A stretch of 64,000 bases of DNA from Shimia sp. (GTDB lineage: Bacteria; Pseudomonadota; Alphaproteobacteria; Rhodobacterales; Rhodobacteraceae). The position numbers were made by a program, and so were the translations under genes. The stretch covers positions 28,047 to 92,046 of the forward strand of contig NZ_JAKVCW010000016.1 of NCBI RefSeq assembly GCF_022448905.1, given 5' to 3'. Positions 44,357-52,178 of this stretch are shown piece after piece; position 1 is the stretch's first letter, and every line of letters begins with the position of its first letter. Under the pieces are notes generated by a model, which saw only the letters and a list, made by a program, of their open reading frames with translations, searched no databases and had not been told where the DNA came from.

Positions 44357-44746
44357 ATGGCACAAGAGTCAAAGAAGAAAAGTTCGACAGTCGCGTTGCT
44401 GGCTGCTTTTGCGGTTTTGCTGGTTACGATCTTGGGGTTTGGCTGGAACGTGCTGCTCTCCGCAGCGCTTGCCGCCGTGACCTTTTTTGTTGTGGTCCAA
44501 CTGGGCGGAAAGAAACCCGTGGAAGACGATGCCCTCAGGAGCTCTGCGACCGCGCATAATGTGGCGCCCGCCGCGCCGCAAGCGCCTGAGGTTGCGCCGG
44601 AAACGGCTGCTCCCACTGCGCAAACTGAAACCGCGCCCAAGCAAGCGCTTGCCGCATCCATGGCCGGTCAGGTCAAGCTGGGCACGCTGCTGCCCGGTGA
44701 GCGGGAACTGGCGGACCGGCGCGGTGGCTGGCGCTACGAAGGCTAG
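44357..44746 (+). CDS. Small membrane protein with acidic/alanine-proline tail
   Basis: A 129-residue protein that I cannot place in a named family. Two adjacent hydrophobic segments (about residues 11-29 and 31-48) form a membrane hairpin, followed by a flexible alanine-, proline- and glutamate-rich stretch and a short conserved-looking end (VKLGTLLPGERELADRRGGW). Some rhodobacterial proteins with the same first half continue into a helix-hairpin-helix domain; here it is absent, so this could be a shortened member. ATG 44357 follows CAGGAACAG. The ABC membrane-domain gene begins 71 bases later on the same strand, with no terminator between, suggesting one operon. Confidence 0.65.
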   Translation: MAQESKKKSSTVALLAAFAVLLVTILGFGWNVLLSAALAAVTFFVVVQLGGKKPVEDDALRSSATAHNVAPAAPQAPEVAPETAAPTAQTETAPKQALAASMAGQVKLGTLLPGERELADRRGGWRYEG

Positions 44747-44817
44747 ACAATTCCCCATGTAGCTGATTGAGTTTTCTTCGAAATTGCCTGGTCTCAGGTC
44801 CCTTTCGGGAAATCAAA

Positions 44818-45765
44818 ATGATCCGCTTCTACGCCCGTATTCTGCGCGCCACTGGCAAGGTGCAAATCCTTCTGGTGGCGCTCTCCCTTGTTGTCGCCGC
44901 TTTGGCGGCCGTGCCGCTCCAGTTTCAAAAAGACATCATAAACAGCCTTGGCCCTGATCTTGAGGTCAACACTTTGATCTGGATGTGTGGCGGCTATCTA
45001 GCGGTCATTGTGGTGACCAACATCTTCAAGTTTGTACTGAACTACCGCAGCAATCTTCTGGGCGAATCCACCATCCGGCGCATCCGCAGCGCCGTTTATG
45101 AAGCGCGGCATGACACCTCTCAGGAGTTGGCGATCCAGAAACAATCCACAGGCACCATAGCCACCATCATCTCCGCCGAAGCCGAGGAGGTGGGGCGATT
45201 TGTCGGGCAGGCTTTGGCCAATCCGGTGGTGCAGTTGGGCACATTGGTTTCGGTGGTGTCCTTTGTGGCTGCCACACAGCCCTATCTGGGCGGGTTCCTC
45301 GTGGCCATTGTCGTGCCGCAGGCGCTGATCGTACTCATGTTGCAAGAGCGAGTGAACAAGCGGGTCAAAGAGCGCACCATTGTGCTGCGCCATGCGACAG
45401 GCACTTTGTCAGAAGAAAACCTGGCCGAGGTTATAGCCGCACAACAGGCGGTGTTGGATGACTTTGACGAAATCTATGAAACCCGGCGCGGTATCTTCCG
45501 TCTGAAGTTATCGATGAAGTTCATGATGAATATTCTCAGCGGCATGGGCCTTGTTGGTATCCTGATGATCGGCGGTTTTTTGATGATGGAGGGGCGTGCC
45601 GACATCGGCACGGTGGTTGCCTCTATCTCAGCGTTGGAGAAAATCAATGGTCCTTGGCGGTTGTTGCTGAATTTTTACAAAGAACTCAGCTCAGTACGGG
45701 TCAAATTTGATCTGATTGTGGGCGAAGGTTTGACGGCGCGAAACGCCAAGCCGGCGAAGGCCTGA
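44818..45765 (+). CDS. ABC exporter transmembrane domain without an ATPase
   Basis: A 315-residue integral membrane protein that resembles the six-helix membrane domain of type I ABC exporters (MsbA-like): N-terminal ILRATGKVQILLVALSLVVA, the coupling-helix region TGTIATIISAEAEEVGRFVG, and a last helix pair before the linker. The chain stops where a nucleotide-binding domain would begin; no Walker motif is found in the same frame or in the adjacent bases. A strong terminator follows nine bases after the stop. Either it pairs with a separately encoded ATPase, or it has taken another role. ATG 44818 has a CGGGAAAT site; the longer frame is rejected. Confidence 0.78.
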   Translation: MIRFYARILRATGKVQILLVALSLVVAALAAVPLQFQKDIINSLGPDLEVNTLIWMCGGYLAVIVVTNIFKFVLNYRSNLLGESTIRRIRSAVYEARHDTSQELAIQKQSTGTIATIISAEAEEVGRFVGQALANPVVQLGTLVSVVSFVAATQPYLGGFLVAIVVPQALIVLMLQERVNKRVKERTIVLRHATGTLSEENLAEVIAAQQAVLDDFDEIYETRRGIFRLKLSMKFMMNILSGMGLVGILMIGGFLMMEGRADIGTVVASISALEKINGPWRLLLNFYKELSSVRVKFDLIVGEGLTARNAKPAKA

Positions 45766-45773
45766 CAAAACAA

Positions 45774-45795
45774 AAGGCGCCGAAAGCGGCGCCTT
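45774..45795 (+). terminator. Terminator after the ABC membrane-domain gene
   Basis: AAGGCGCCG (45774-45782) pairs with CGGCGCCTT (45787-45795) around AAAG, a perfect 9-bp stem. It ends the plus-strand transcript and, with the A-run on its left, may also stop the minus-strand YcbK-like gene. Confidence 0.85.
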
Positions 45796-45845
45796 GGGAA
45801 ACCTTGGTGAGCTGGTGGTGGGACAGCCACCAGCTTTGAGGGCTG

Positions 45846-46421
45846 TTACCGACCCCACGTACGCACAGGACCACAGTCCATATGCACGAAGTTGGAGCCC
45901 GAGTAGCGGCCAACACCACCGGCGCGGCACGCCGCAGCTGCTTTTGCCATTTGGTGCACAGAGCGCGAACCGAGGCGTAGGTCTGCGGCTTGGCCCTTCA
46001 TGTGAAGGGAGTTTTTAGCCACACCGCGAGAGCGGGAGCGCAGCATCGCGTTGGTTTTTGGGCTGCGGTAACCAGACAGTAACATATAGGGTTCATTCAC
46101 ATCCATAAGGTTGTGCGCCGCGGCCATGATGTCGATGGTGCGTGTGTCGATGCCGATCACATCGTTGGTGCGCCAATCCCGCATAAATGCGTTGATTTCT
46201 TTCACCGCGTCTTTGATGTACTTGCCTTCGACCCAATAGATGGTGTCGATGCGCTCCCCGGTCCGACCGGAGTACATCTTCAATCGGCGAATATCGCCAC
46301 CACCGCGCAGGAAGCCTGCTGCCTTAGAGTAGGTGGGGGCCGCCACAAGTGCGGTTGCTGCAAACGCGCCCAATAGGCCGCGCCGTGTCATGCTCAGAGA
46401 GCCGTCTTTTGGTTCATTCAT
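45846..46421 (-). CDS. YcbK-like M15 peptidase-family protein (DUF882), Tat-exported
   Basis: A 191-residue exported protein of the YcbK/DUF882 family related to M15 zinc peptidases that act on peptidoglycan peptides. A Tat-type signal is seen (SMTRRGLLGAFAATALVAA). The zinc-ligand pattern is present as SLHMKGQAADL (His and Asp) and FVHMDCG (His), with SGYRSPKTNAML before it. The neighbouring divergent gene is an L,D-transpeptidase of the YcbB type; in Escherichia coli ycbB and ycbK are also neighbours, which supports a joint role in cell-wall remodelling. The precise activity of YcbK proteins is not settled. Confidence 0.88.
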   Translation of the reverse strand: MNEPKDGSLSMTRRGLLGAFAATALVAAPTYSKAAGFLRGGGDIRRLKMYSGRTGERIDTIYWVEGKYIKDAVKEINAFMRDWRTNDVIGIDTRTIDIMAAAHNLMDVNEPYMLLSGYRSPKTNAMLRSRSRGVAKNSLHMKGQAADLRLGSRSVHQMAKAAAACRAGGVGRYSGSNFVHMDCGPVRTWGR

Positions 46422-46746
46422 GTTTCAGCGCCTGTCCCGTCGCTTACCTGCCACCGCGATGTTACGCGGCCGTGATTTCATCTTGATCCCCTCAGATGTG
46501 CGGTTTTTATGACACATAGGGAATCTTCAACCAAGAGTTCTTTTCTGCCTTGACCAAGCGTAGTGCCGAATTTCGGCGAAACTTTGCTTAATTGATGAAG
46601 AATTGGCCTTCATCTAGCCCCGACACAAACTGGGTAACACGGCAACAGTTGAATAAAGGTTTATTCAGTTTGCAAACTTGTGATTGGACAGGTGAGACTA
46701 TAGTCAAGCACCCTACAGGACAGCTTTATGACTTTGGGAATGTAAC
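46422..46746. other. Gene-free divergent promoter region of YcbK-like and L,D-transpeptidase genes
   Basis: A 325-base stretch between divergent genes, AT-richer than the neighbouring coding DNA. It holds no supported ORF or strong hairpin. Both promoters must lie here. The last 30 bases before the transpeptidase start lack a strong ribosome-binding site (GGGAATGTAAC), so that start rests mostly on the signal peptide. Confidence 0.55.
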
Positions 46747-48354
46747 ATGGTTCACAGGATGCTAACGCGCGGAATTCTCGGCTCTTTTCTCGCTGCGATT
46801 TTTGCGGTTTTGGTGCTCACAAATGGCGCGCAAGCTTTTCCGGCTTTTAAGCAGGCCGTGGCGGAAGCCGCCGCCAGAGACGCGGATGTGGCGGCGTTTT
46901 ATCGGGAATCAGCCTATGAACCAGTGTGGACAGGCGAGGGTGATTCCTTTGTGGCCCGCCGCAAGGCGCTGATTGCGGCCCTGGGGCGTGTTGAAGATCA
47001 CGCGCTTCCTGCAGAACGGTACAACACTGATCAACTGGTGGCGCAAATGGCCGGTGCGCGCAGCGTGCGCGACCTTGGCATGGTCGAAGTGGCTTTGACC
47101 AAAGCCTATTTGAAATATGCCCGTGACATCAATTCCGGCATGCTGGTGCCGTCCCGTGTCGATAACGGCATTGTGCGCGAAATTCAGCGCCGCGACCGCA
47201 CCGAGTTGATGCACAGCTTTGCCGCCGCCGAAGACCCCAAAGCTTTCCTTCGGTCTCTGGCGCCACAGACCCAAGAATATACTCGCCTGATGAAAGAGAA
47301 GCTGCGCTTGCAGCGTCTGATCGCCAATGGCGGTTGGGGCGCAACCGTGCCGGTTGCCAAGCTGGAGCCAGGCAATTCTGGAAACTCCGTAATTGCGCTG
47401 CGCGACCGCTTGATGCGCATGGGTTTCATGCAACGCTCGGCAACCGCGCAGTATGACCGCGATATGGAAAAGGCCGTTCAGGCATTTCAGATCGCCCATG
47501 GTCTGGAGAGTGACGGTGTCGCAGGTAAGGGCACCATCACCGAGATCAACGTGTCCGCTGAGGAGCGTTTGAAGTCGATCATGGTCGCAATGGAACGGGA
47601 ACGCTGGTTGACCCGTGAAAGCGTTGGGCGCGAGATCCTGGTTAACTTGACCGACTTCACCGCTAAGGTGATGGATGATGGCAAGATGACCTTCCGCACC
47701 CGTTCCGTGATTGGCAAAAACCAATCCGATCGCCGCAGCCCGGAGTTCTCGGACACCATGACTCACATGGTGATCAATCCGACCTGGAACGTGCCGCGCT
47801 CGATTGCCACCAAAGAATATCTGCCGATGCTGAAGCGCAACCCGAACGCCGTGAGCTACCTGCGTCTGGTGAATGGCCGTGGTCAGACGGTGGATCGGGG
47901 TTCTGTAGACTTTTCCCAGTTCACCACACGCAACTTCCCGTTTGACATGAAGCAGGCGCCAGGTAACCGCAATGCGTTGGGGCTTGTAAAGTTCATGTTC
48001 CCGAACAAGCACAATATCTACCTGCACGACACGCCGCAAAAGGCTTTGTTTCAGCGCGAAACCCGCGCTTACAGCCACGGCTGTATCCGCCTGCATCAGC
48101 CGTTTGACTTTGCCTATACTCTGCTGGAACCACAAGAGAGTCAGCCAAAGGACTTTTTCCAGAAGACTTTGAAAACAGGCCGTGAAACCCGCGTGGATCT
48201 GGATGTGCCGCTGCCGGTACACATCATCTACCGCACCGCCTACACCGAGGCCAAAGGTCCGGTGCAATACCGTCGTGATGTCTATGGTCGGGATGCCAAG
48301 ATCTGGAATGCGTTGGCCAACGAAGGGGTGGCGCTGATCTCCCATCAGGGATAA
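46747..48354 (+). CDS. L,D-transpeptidase, YcbB/LdtD-like
   Basis: A 535-residue exported L,D-transpeptidase that forms 3-3 peptide cross-links in peptidoglycan. After a signal peptide (ending NGAQAF) come the scaffold region, a peptidoglycan-binding domain (GNSVIALRDRLMRMGFM, about residues 215-270) and the catalytic YkuD domain. The catalytic block YSHGCIRLHQP gives histidine 444 and cysteine 446. Size and layout match the YcbB subclass. It begins what looks like a four-gene run with lpxD (32 bases on), an acyl carrier protein and a ketoacyl-ACP synthase. Confidence 0.92.
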   Translation: MVHRMLTRGILGSFLAAIFAVLVLTNGAQAFPAFKQAVAEAAARDADVAAFYRESAYEPVWTGEGDSFVARRKALIAALGRVEDHALPAERYNTDQLVAQMAGARSVRDLGMVEVALTKAYLKYARDINSGMLVPSRVDNGIVREIQRRDRTELMHSFAAAEDPKAFLRSLAPQTQEYTRLMKEKLRLQRLIANGGWGATVPVAKLEPGNSGNSVIALRDRLMRMGFMQRSATAQYDRDMEKAVQAFQIAHGLESDGVAGKGTITEINVSAEERLKSIMVAMERERWLTRESVGREILVNLTDFTAKVMDDGKMTFRTRSVIGKNQSDRRSPEFSDTMTHMVINPTWNVPRSIATKEYLPMLKRNPNAVSYLRLVNGRGQTVDRGSVDFSQFTTRNFPFDMKQAPGNRNALGLVKFMFPNKHNIYLHDTPQKALFQRETRAYSHGCIRLHQPFDFAYTLLEPQESQPKDFFQKTLKTGRETRVDLDVPLPVHIIYRTAYTEAKGPVQYRRDVYGRDAKIWNALANEGVALISHQG

Positions 48355-48386
48355 AACGCCTCCAAAGTCATTTCGGAGGACCGCGC

Positions 48387-49478
48387 ATGGCGTTTACTGT
48401 TCGAGAGATTGCTGCGGCAATTGACGCGGAGGCGCATGGCAACACCGACTTGATCGTAGAACGTGTCTCAGAGCCGGCTTCGGCCGGCCCTGATGACATC
48501 GCGCTTCTGACCAATCCCAAATTTGCTGATGGCCTGTCCCAGGGGCAGGCACGAGTTGCATTGCTTTGGGACGGTGCGGATTGGCAGGGCATGGGGCTGG
48601 AGGCGGCAATCACCGCCAAACGCGGCCGCTATGCCATGTCTGGTCTGTCCCGCATGATGGATTTGGGCCAACATTTTCCCGAAGGCATCCACACCTCCGC
48701 ATTGATTGATGATACCGCGATCATTGGGGAGGGCGTGACCATCGCGCCCTATGCCGTGATCGGGCCTCGCGCGCAAATCGATTCCGGCACAGTTATCGGC
48801 CCGTTTTGCCACATCGGCGCTGACAGCCGCATTGGCTCCGATGGGATGTTGCGTGACCACGTCTCCGTTGGCGCGCGCGTCACCATTGGCGACCGGTTCT
48901 GGTGCCAGCCAGGCGCGCGCATTGGGGCGGATGGCATGTCTTTTGTGACCCCGGAGGCCAGCGGTGTGGAAAAAGCCCGCGCCTCGCTGGGCGATCAAGG
49001 CGACGTCACTGAACAGGCCTGGGCGCGTATTCACTCGCTTGGCGCTGTGACCATTGGCGACGATGTGGAAGTCGGCGCCAACACATGTATCGACTATGGC
49101 ACCGTCCGTGACACACGCATTGGCAACGGCTGCAAAATCGACAACCTTGTGCACATCGCCCACAACGTGGTGGTAGGCAACGATTGCTTGTTTGCAGCGC
49201 AGGTTGGTATTGCCGGCTCAACGGTCATTGGCAACAACGTGGTGTTTGGTGGCCAGGTCGGTGTGACGGACAACACCACGGTTGGGGACAATGTCATTGG
49301 CGGTGGCGCCACCAAGATTCTCAGCAAAGTGCCAAACGGTCAGGTGCTTCTCGGCTACCCCGCGGTCAAGATGGACACCCATTTGGAAATGTACAAAGCC
49401 CTGCGTCGTCTGCCCCGTTTGGCCAAGCAATTTGCCGATCTTCAAAAAACCGTTTCAAAACTCGGTTCAAAGACGTAA
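48387..49478 (+). CDS. lpxD: UDP-3-O-acylglucosamine N-acyltransferase (LpxD family)
   Basis: A 363-residue left-handed beta-helix acyltransferase of lipid A synthesis; LpxD adds a 3-hydroxyacyl chain from ACP to the glucosamine nitrogen. The N-terminal uridine-binding domain (about residues 1-100) precedes the hexapeptide repeats, seen in runs like TVIGPFCHIGADSRIGSDG and CKIDNLVHIAHNVVVGNDC; the catalytic histidine lies in the VHIAHNV segment. It is not in the usual bamA-lpxD-fabZ-lpxA-lpxB neighbourhood but follows an L,D-transpeptidase gene by 32 bases and is followed by an ACP and a ketosynthase, so it may be a second, specialised copy. Confidence 0.9.
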   Translation: MAFTVREIAAAIDAEAHGNTDLIVERVSEPASAGPDDIALLTNPKFADGLSQGQARVALLWDGADWQGMGLEAAITAKRGRYAMSGLSRMMDLGQHFPEGIHTSALIDDTAIIGEGVTIAPYAVIGPRAQIDSGTVIGPFCHIGADSRIGSDGMLRDHVSVGARVTIGDRFWCQPGARIGADGMSFVTPEASGVEKARASLGDQGDVTEQAWARIHSLGAVTIGDDVEVGANTCIDYGTVRDTRIGNGCKIDNLVHIAHNVVVGNDCLFAAQVGIAGSTVIGNNVVFGGQVGVTDNTTVGDNVIGGGATKILSKVPNGQVLLGYPAVKMDTHLEMYKALRRLPRLAKQFADLQKTVSKLGSKT

Positions 49479-49523
49479 GTCCTCGCGCTAAATTGCGGGC
49501 AAAGCCGATCAAAGGATGAGACT

Positions 49524-49787
49524 ATGAGTGTCAAAGACCGTGTCATTGCAATTGTGGCAGAGCAGGCCGTGCTGGAACCATCAGATGTGACCATGGACAG
49601 CACCTTGGAAGATCTGGGCATTGACAGCCTTGGTTTGGTTGAGAGCATTTTTGCCATCGAGGAAGAATTCGACATTTCGATCCCGTTCAATGCCAATGAG
49701 CCGGAAAACAGCGAATTTGACATCTCCTCTGTGGCGACAATCATCGCAGGGATCGAAAAGCTGGTCGCCGAGGCACCGGCTGCGTAG
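49524..49787 (+). CDS. Acyl carrier protein (dedicated)
   Basis: An 87-residue acidic acyl carrier protein. The phosphopantetheine attachment serine is residue 35 in DLGIDSLGLVES. It differs from the usual housekeeping AcpP in sequence (for example EEFDISIPFNANEPENSEFD) and lacks the fabD/fabG/fabF neighbourhood, so it is likely a specialised carrier that serves the flanking LpxD and ketoacyl synthase. In rhizobia a dedicated carrier (AcpXL) handles very long chains for lipid A; this protein sits in a comparable setting but is not shown to be its ortholog. Confidence 0.9.
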   Translation: MSVKDRVIAIVAEQAVLEPSDVTMDSTLEDLGIDSLGLVESIFAIEEEFDISIPFNANEPENSEFDISSVATIIAGIEKLVAEAPAA

Positions 49788-49820
49788 CCAGCAGTTCTTT
49801 GATTTTATAGGGCAAGAACT

Positions 49821-51029
49821 ATGAAACGGGTCGTTATCACAGGGGCGGGCACAATCAACGCTCTGGGTCACAACGTGTCTCAAACCCTAGAGGCCATGCG
49901 CGAAGGGCATTGTGGTATTGGGCCGCTTGAGATGCGTGATGTGGAGCGGCTTGCAGTTCAAATCGGCGCTCAGGTCCGGGGTTTTGCCTCCGATGTAATC
50001 TTCAACCGTCAGCAAATGGCGCTCTATGACCGCTTCACTCAGTTTGCGTTGATCGCCGCCCGCGAAGCACTGGACCAATCGGGTTTGGAATTTTCCGGAG
50101 CGCTGTCAGCGAAATCCGGCGTGGTCATGGGCAATTCTGGCGGTGGTATGCAGACGCTGGATGAGAACTACCGCACAGTTTACGAGGACGGCAAAAACCG
50201 CGTGCATCCTTTTGTGGTGCCCAAGCTGATGAACAATGCCGCCGCAAGCCACATCAGCATGGAGTTCAATCTCAAGGGCCCAAGTTTCACTGTGGCCTCT
50301 GCCTGTGCCAGTTCCAACCACGCGATGGCGCAGGCCTTTCAGATGGTGCGCTCCGGCATGGCGCCGGTGATGATCACTGGTGGCACTGAGTCCATGCTGT
50401 GCTTTGGCGGCGTCAAGGCCTGGGAAGGCCTGCGAGTGATGTCCAAGGATGCCTGTCGCCCGTTCTCCGCCACCCGCAACGGGATGGTGCAGGGCGAGGG
50501 CGCCGGTGTGTTTGTGTTTGAAGAGATGGACCATGCCAAAGCCCGCGGCGCAGACATTCTGGCAGAGGTGATTGGTTTTGCCATGACCTCGGATGCGGCC
50601 GACATTGTGATGCCATCTCGCCAAGGCGCGTCGCGCGCGATTGCCGGTGCGCTAGAGGATGCGGGCGTCAACCGTGAGGAGGTGGGCTACATCAACGCCC
50701 ACGGCACCGGCACTGCGGCAAATGACAAAACTGAATGCAGCGCGGTGGCGGATGTTTTTGGTCCTCATGCGGATCGGCTGTTGATCTCCTCGACAAAGTC
50801 GATGCATGGGCACTTGATTGGCGGCACTGGGGCCGTCGAGCTTCTAGCCTGCATTATGGCCCTGCGAGACGGTGTGATCGCGCCCACGATTGGCTATGAA
50901 GAGGCGGATCCGGAATGTGCTTTGGATGTGGTGCCGAATGAGGCACGCGAGGCCACCATTGATGTGGCCCTGTCCAATGCCTTTGCCTTCGGCGGCCTCA
51001 ACGCCGTGTTGGCCCTGCGCAGGGTCTGA
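49821..51029 (+). CDS. Beta-ketoacyl-ACP synthase (FabF-like)
   Basis: A 402-residue thiolase-fold condensing enzyme of the KAS I/II type. The catalytic cysteine 162 is in VASACASSNHAMA; histidine 294 is in NAHGTGTAANDKTE; lysine 326 and histidine 331 lie in STKSMHGHLIGGTGAVE. It starts 33 bases after the acyl carrier protein stop, closing the run ldt-lpxD-acp-ketosynthase. It is probably an accessory enzyme that elongates acyl chains for lipid A or another envelope lipid rather than the housekeeping FabF, but this is inferred from position. A terminator follows after 15 bases. Confidence 0.93.
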   Translation: MKRVVITGAGTINALGHNVSQTLEAMREGHCGIGPLEMRDVERLAVQIGAQVRGFASDVIFNRQQMALYDRFTQFALIAAREALDQSGLEFSGALSAKSGVVMGNSGGGMQTLDENYRTVYEDGKNRVHPFVVPKLMNNAAASHISMEFNLKGPSFTVASACASSNHAMAQAFQMVRSGMAPVMITGGTESMLCFGGVKAWEGLRVMSKDACRPFSATRNGMVQGEGAGVFVFEEMDHAKARGADILAEVIGFAMTSDAADIVMPSRQGASRAIAGALEDAGVNREEVGYINAHGTGTAANDKTECSAVADVFGPHADRLLISSTKSMHGHLIGGTGAVELLACIMALRDGVIAPTIGYEEADPECALDVVPNEAREATIDVALSNAFAFGGLNAVLALRRV

Positions 51030-51044
51030 CGTTTCAAACAAAAA

Positions 51045-51064
51045 GGCCGCCCTCGAAGGCGGCC
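51045..51064. terminator. Terminator between the ketosynthase and ialB-like genes
   Basis: GGCCGCC (51045-51051) pairs with GGCGGCC (51058-51064) around CTCGAA. A preceding A-run gives a T-run on the minus strand, so it chiefly ends the ialB-like gene; on the plus strand the tail is CCACTTT. Confidence 0.8.
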
Positions 51065-51087
51065 CACTTTCTGAAATTCACGTCAAA

Positions 51088-51693
51088 CTACTGGCCGTTG
51101 TTTTCGGCTTTCTCAAACGCTTTGGTGAACCCTTTCAGCGACATGTTCACGTTCACCGACTGTGTTGGTGCCAGCGCAGGCACTATGCTCAGCACAGCCT
51201 TGTTGCCACTTTTGAAGTTGGCAATGTCTTCAGCGCTCAGACCTATTCGCGCGATGCAGCCCAGTTGGTTGCAGAAGGCAAACGGATACCGTCGCGTGGT
51301 TTTGCCGTCCACTGACATGGTCAGCTGTGCAGTCAACAAGGTTTCAAGTGGCACAATCACGGTTGCCCCAGCAACCGCCTCGCCCTCGGCAACGGGCAAA
51401 GAGAACAGCGTGACTTCGGACACCGGGTTGCCGGTGTCGTCGCGCATAAGTTGATACATGCGGCACGGGTGAGGCTCCGGGCCAGTGGTTGCACATTGCA
51501 GGTCCCAGTCTCCAATGATCTCAGACGACACATTCTCTTCCAGCTGCGCGGGCGAGACAGGCTGCGCCGCTTCACTCACCGCTTCCCCCATGGCCAAGGA
51601 CCCGTCTGCCAGGGAAGGAACCCCCTGTGTCAGAGCAGGGCCAGCCATCAAACCCAAGGAAACGGCTGTCGCAAAGATAGGGAAGGTTCGCAT
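51088..51693 (-). CDS. Invasion-associated locus B (IalB) family protein
   Basis: A 201-residue exported protein of the IalB family. A Sec signal peptide (about 22 residues, ending PALTQG) is followed by the typical GDWDLQCATTGPEPHPCRMYQ, with cysteines likely forming disulfides, then LPLETLLTAQLTM-like and FAFCNQLGCIARIGLS. In Bartonella IalB contributes to erythrocyte entry; in free-living alphaproteobacteria its role is unknown and the name is historical. ATG 51693 is supported by AAAGGA upstream. It diverges from the HerA-like gene with 485 bases between, which carry two orphan terminators. Confidence 0.85.
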   Translation of the reverse strand: MRTFPIFATAVSLGLMAGPALTQGVPSLADGSLAMGEAVSEAAQPVSPAQLEENVSSEIIGDWDLQCATTGPEPHPCRMYQLMRDDTGNPVSEVTLFSLPVAEGEAVAGATVIVPLETLLTAQLTMSVDGKTTRRYPFAFCNQLGCIARIGLSAEDIANFKSGNKAVLSIVPALAPTQSVNVNMSLKGFTKAFEKAENNGQ

Positions 51694-51863
51694 GTCTGTC
51701 TTAGTCCTTTGGATGTCTTTTTGCCCGCTTATCATGACCAAGTGGCTTTGTCAGGATTTGGTTGACTAAAACCCATCGCATCCTAGCAGAAATTTGCTGA
51801 TACCGGCTGGCAATTTTGCGAGTTCCGCTCGGAGCAAAAAGATAGGAGCGAGAGGCACGCTCT

Positions 51864-51938
51864 AAAAAGAAAAGGGCCTTACGAAAAGGCCCTTTTCCAA
51901 ATTTTTCACTCCCCGTCGGACTGGCCGACTTATTCATT
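51864..51938 (-). ncRNA. Candidate small RNA 2 (promoter, hairpin and terminator)
   Basis: On the minus strand a plausible sigma-70 promoter has -35 TTGACC (51973-51968) and -10 TAGCGT (51950-51945) with a 17-base spacer. About seven bases later a transcript of roughly 75 bases would begin near 51938. It would hold a hairpin GTCGG/CCGAC (51915-51929) and then a strong Rho-independent terminator: AAAAGGGCCTT pairs with AAGGCCCTTTT (51870-51896), followed by CTTTTT. No protein gene on this strand can use the terminator. A small overlapping ORF exists but runs through the terminator. This is inference from structure only. Confidence 0.5.
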
Positions 51939-52008
51939 GCCAAAACGCTACGAAGAAATCGGGCTCCGGTCAACAGCAAAAACAGAAGTTTCTGCGCTGA
52001 TTTTGCTC

Positions 52009-52098
52009 AAAAAAAAGGCCGCACATAAAGTGCGGCCAGTCTCAACAGGGAGGAGTTCCGTTCCAAACCCGTTTGGGCTGTTCCAGAACAGTTTCGAA
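52009..52098 (-). ncRNA. Candidate small RNA 1 with anti-Shine-Dalgarno loop
   Basis: On the minus strand, an orphan terminator GGCCGCAC/GTGCGGCC (52017-52037) is followed by eight T residues. Before it lie two short hairpins (CTGTTC/GAACAG at 52078-52091 and CCAAA/TTTGG at 52063-52076) and an unpaired stretch containing CTCCTCCC (52055-52048), complementary to the Shine-Dalgarno GGGAGGAG. This layout resembles alphaproteobacterial trans-acting RNAs with CCUCCUCCC-type loops. A weak -10 (TTATAT, 52110-52105) would place the start near 52098. No gene in this direction could otherwise explain the terminator. Transcription is not shown. Confidence 0.55.
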
Positions 52099-52178
52099 AC
52101 TGCCATATAAAGGTTAACAATGTATGTGACGCACGTTTTTGGGCGTTAAAAATAAGGGTCTTTAGGGGTAAGCGACTG

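Noticed and set aside
51701..51979. A 92-codon minus-strand ORF upstream of the ialB-like gene
   Set aside because: It passes through a strong terminator hairpin and overlaps the ialB 5' region; the RNA-gene reading explains the hairpins better. It is kept only as a possible refutation of that reading.
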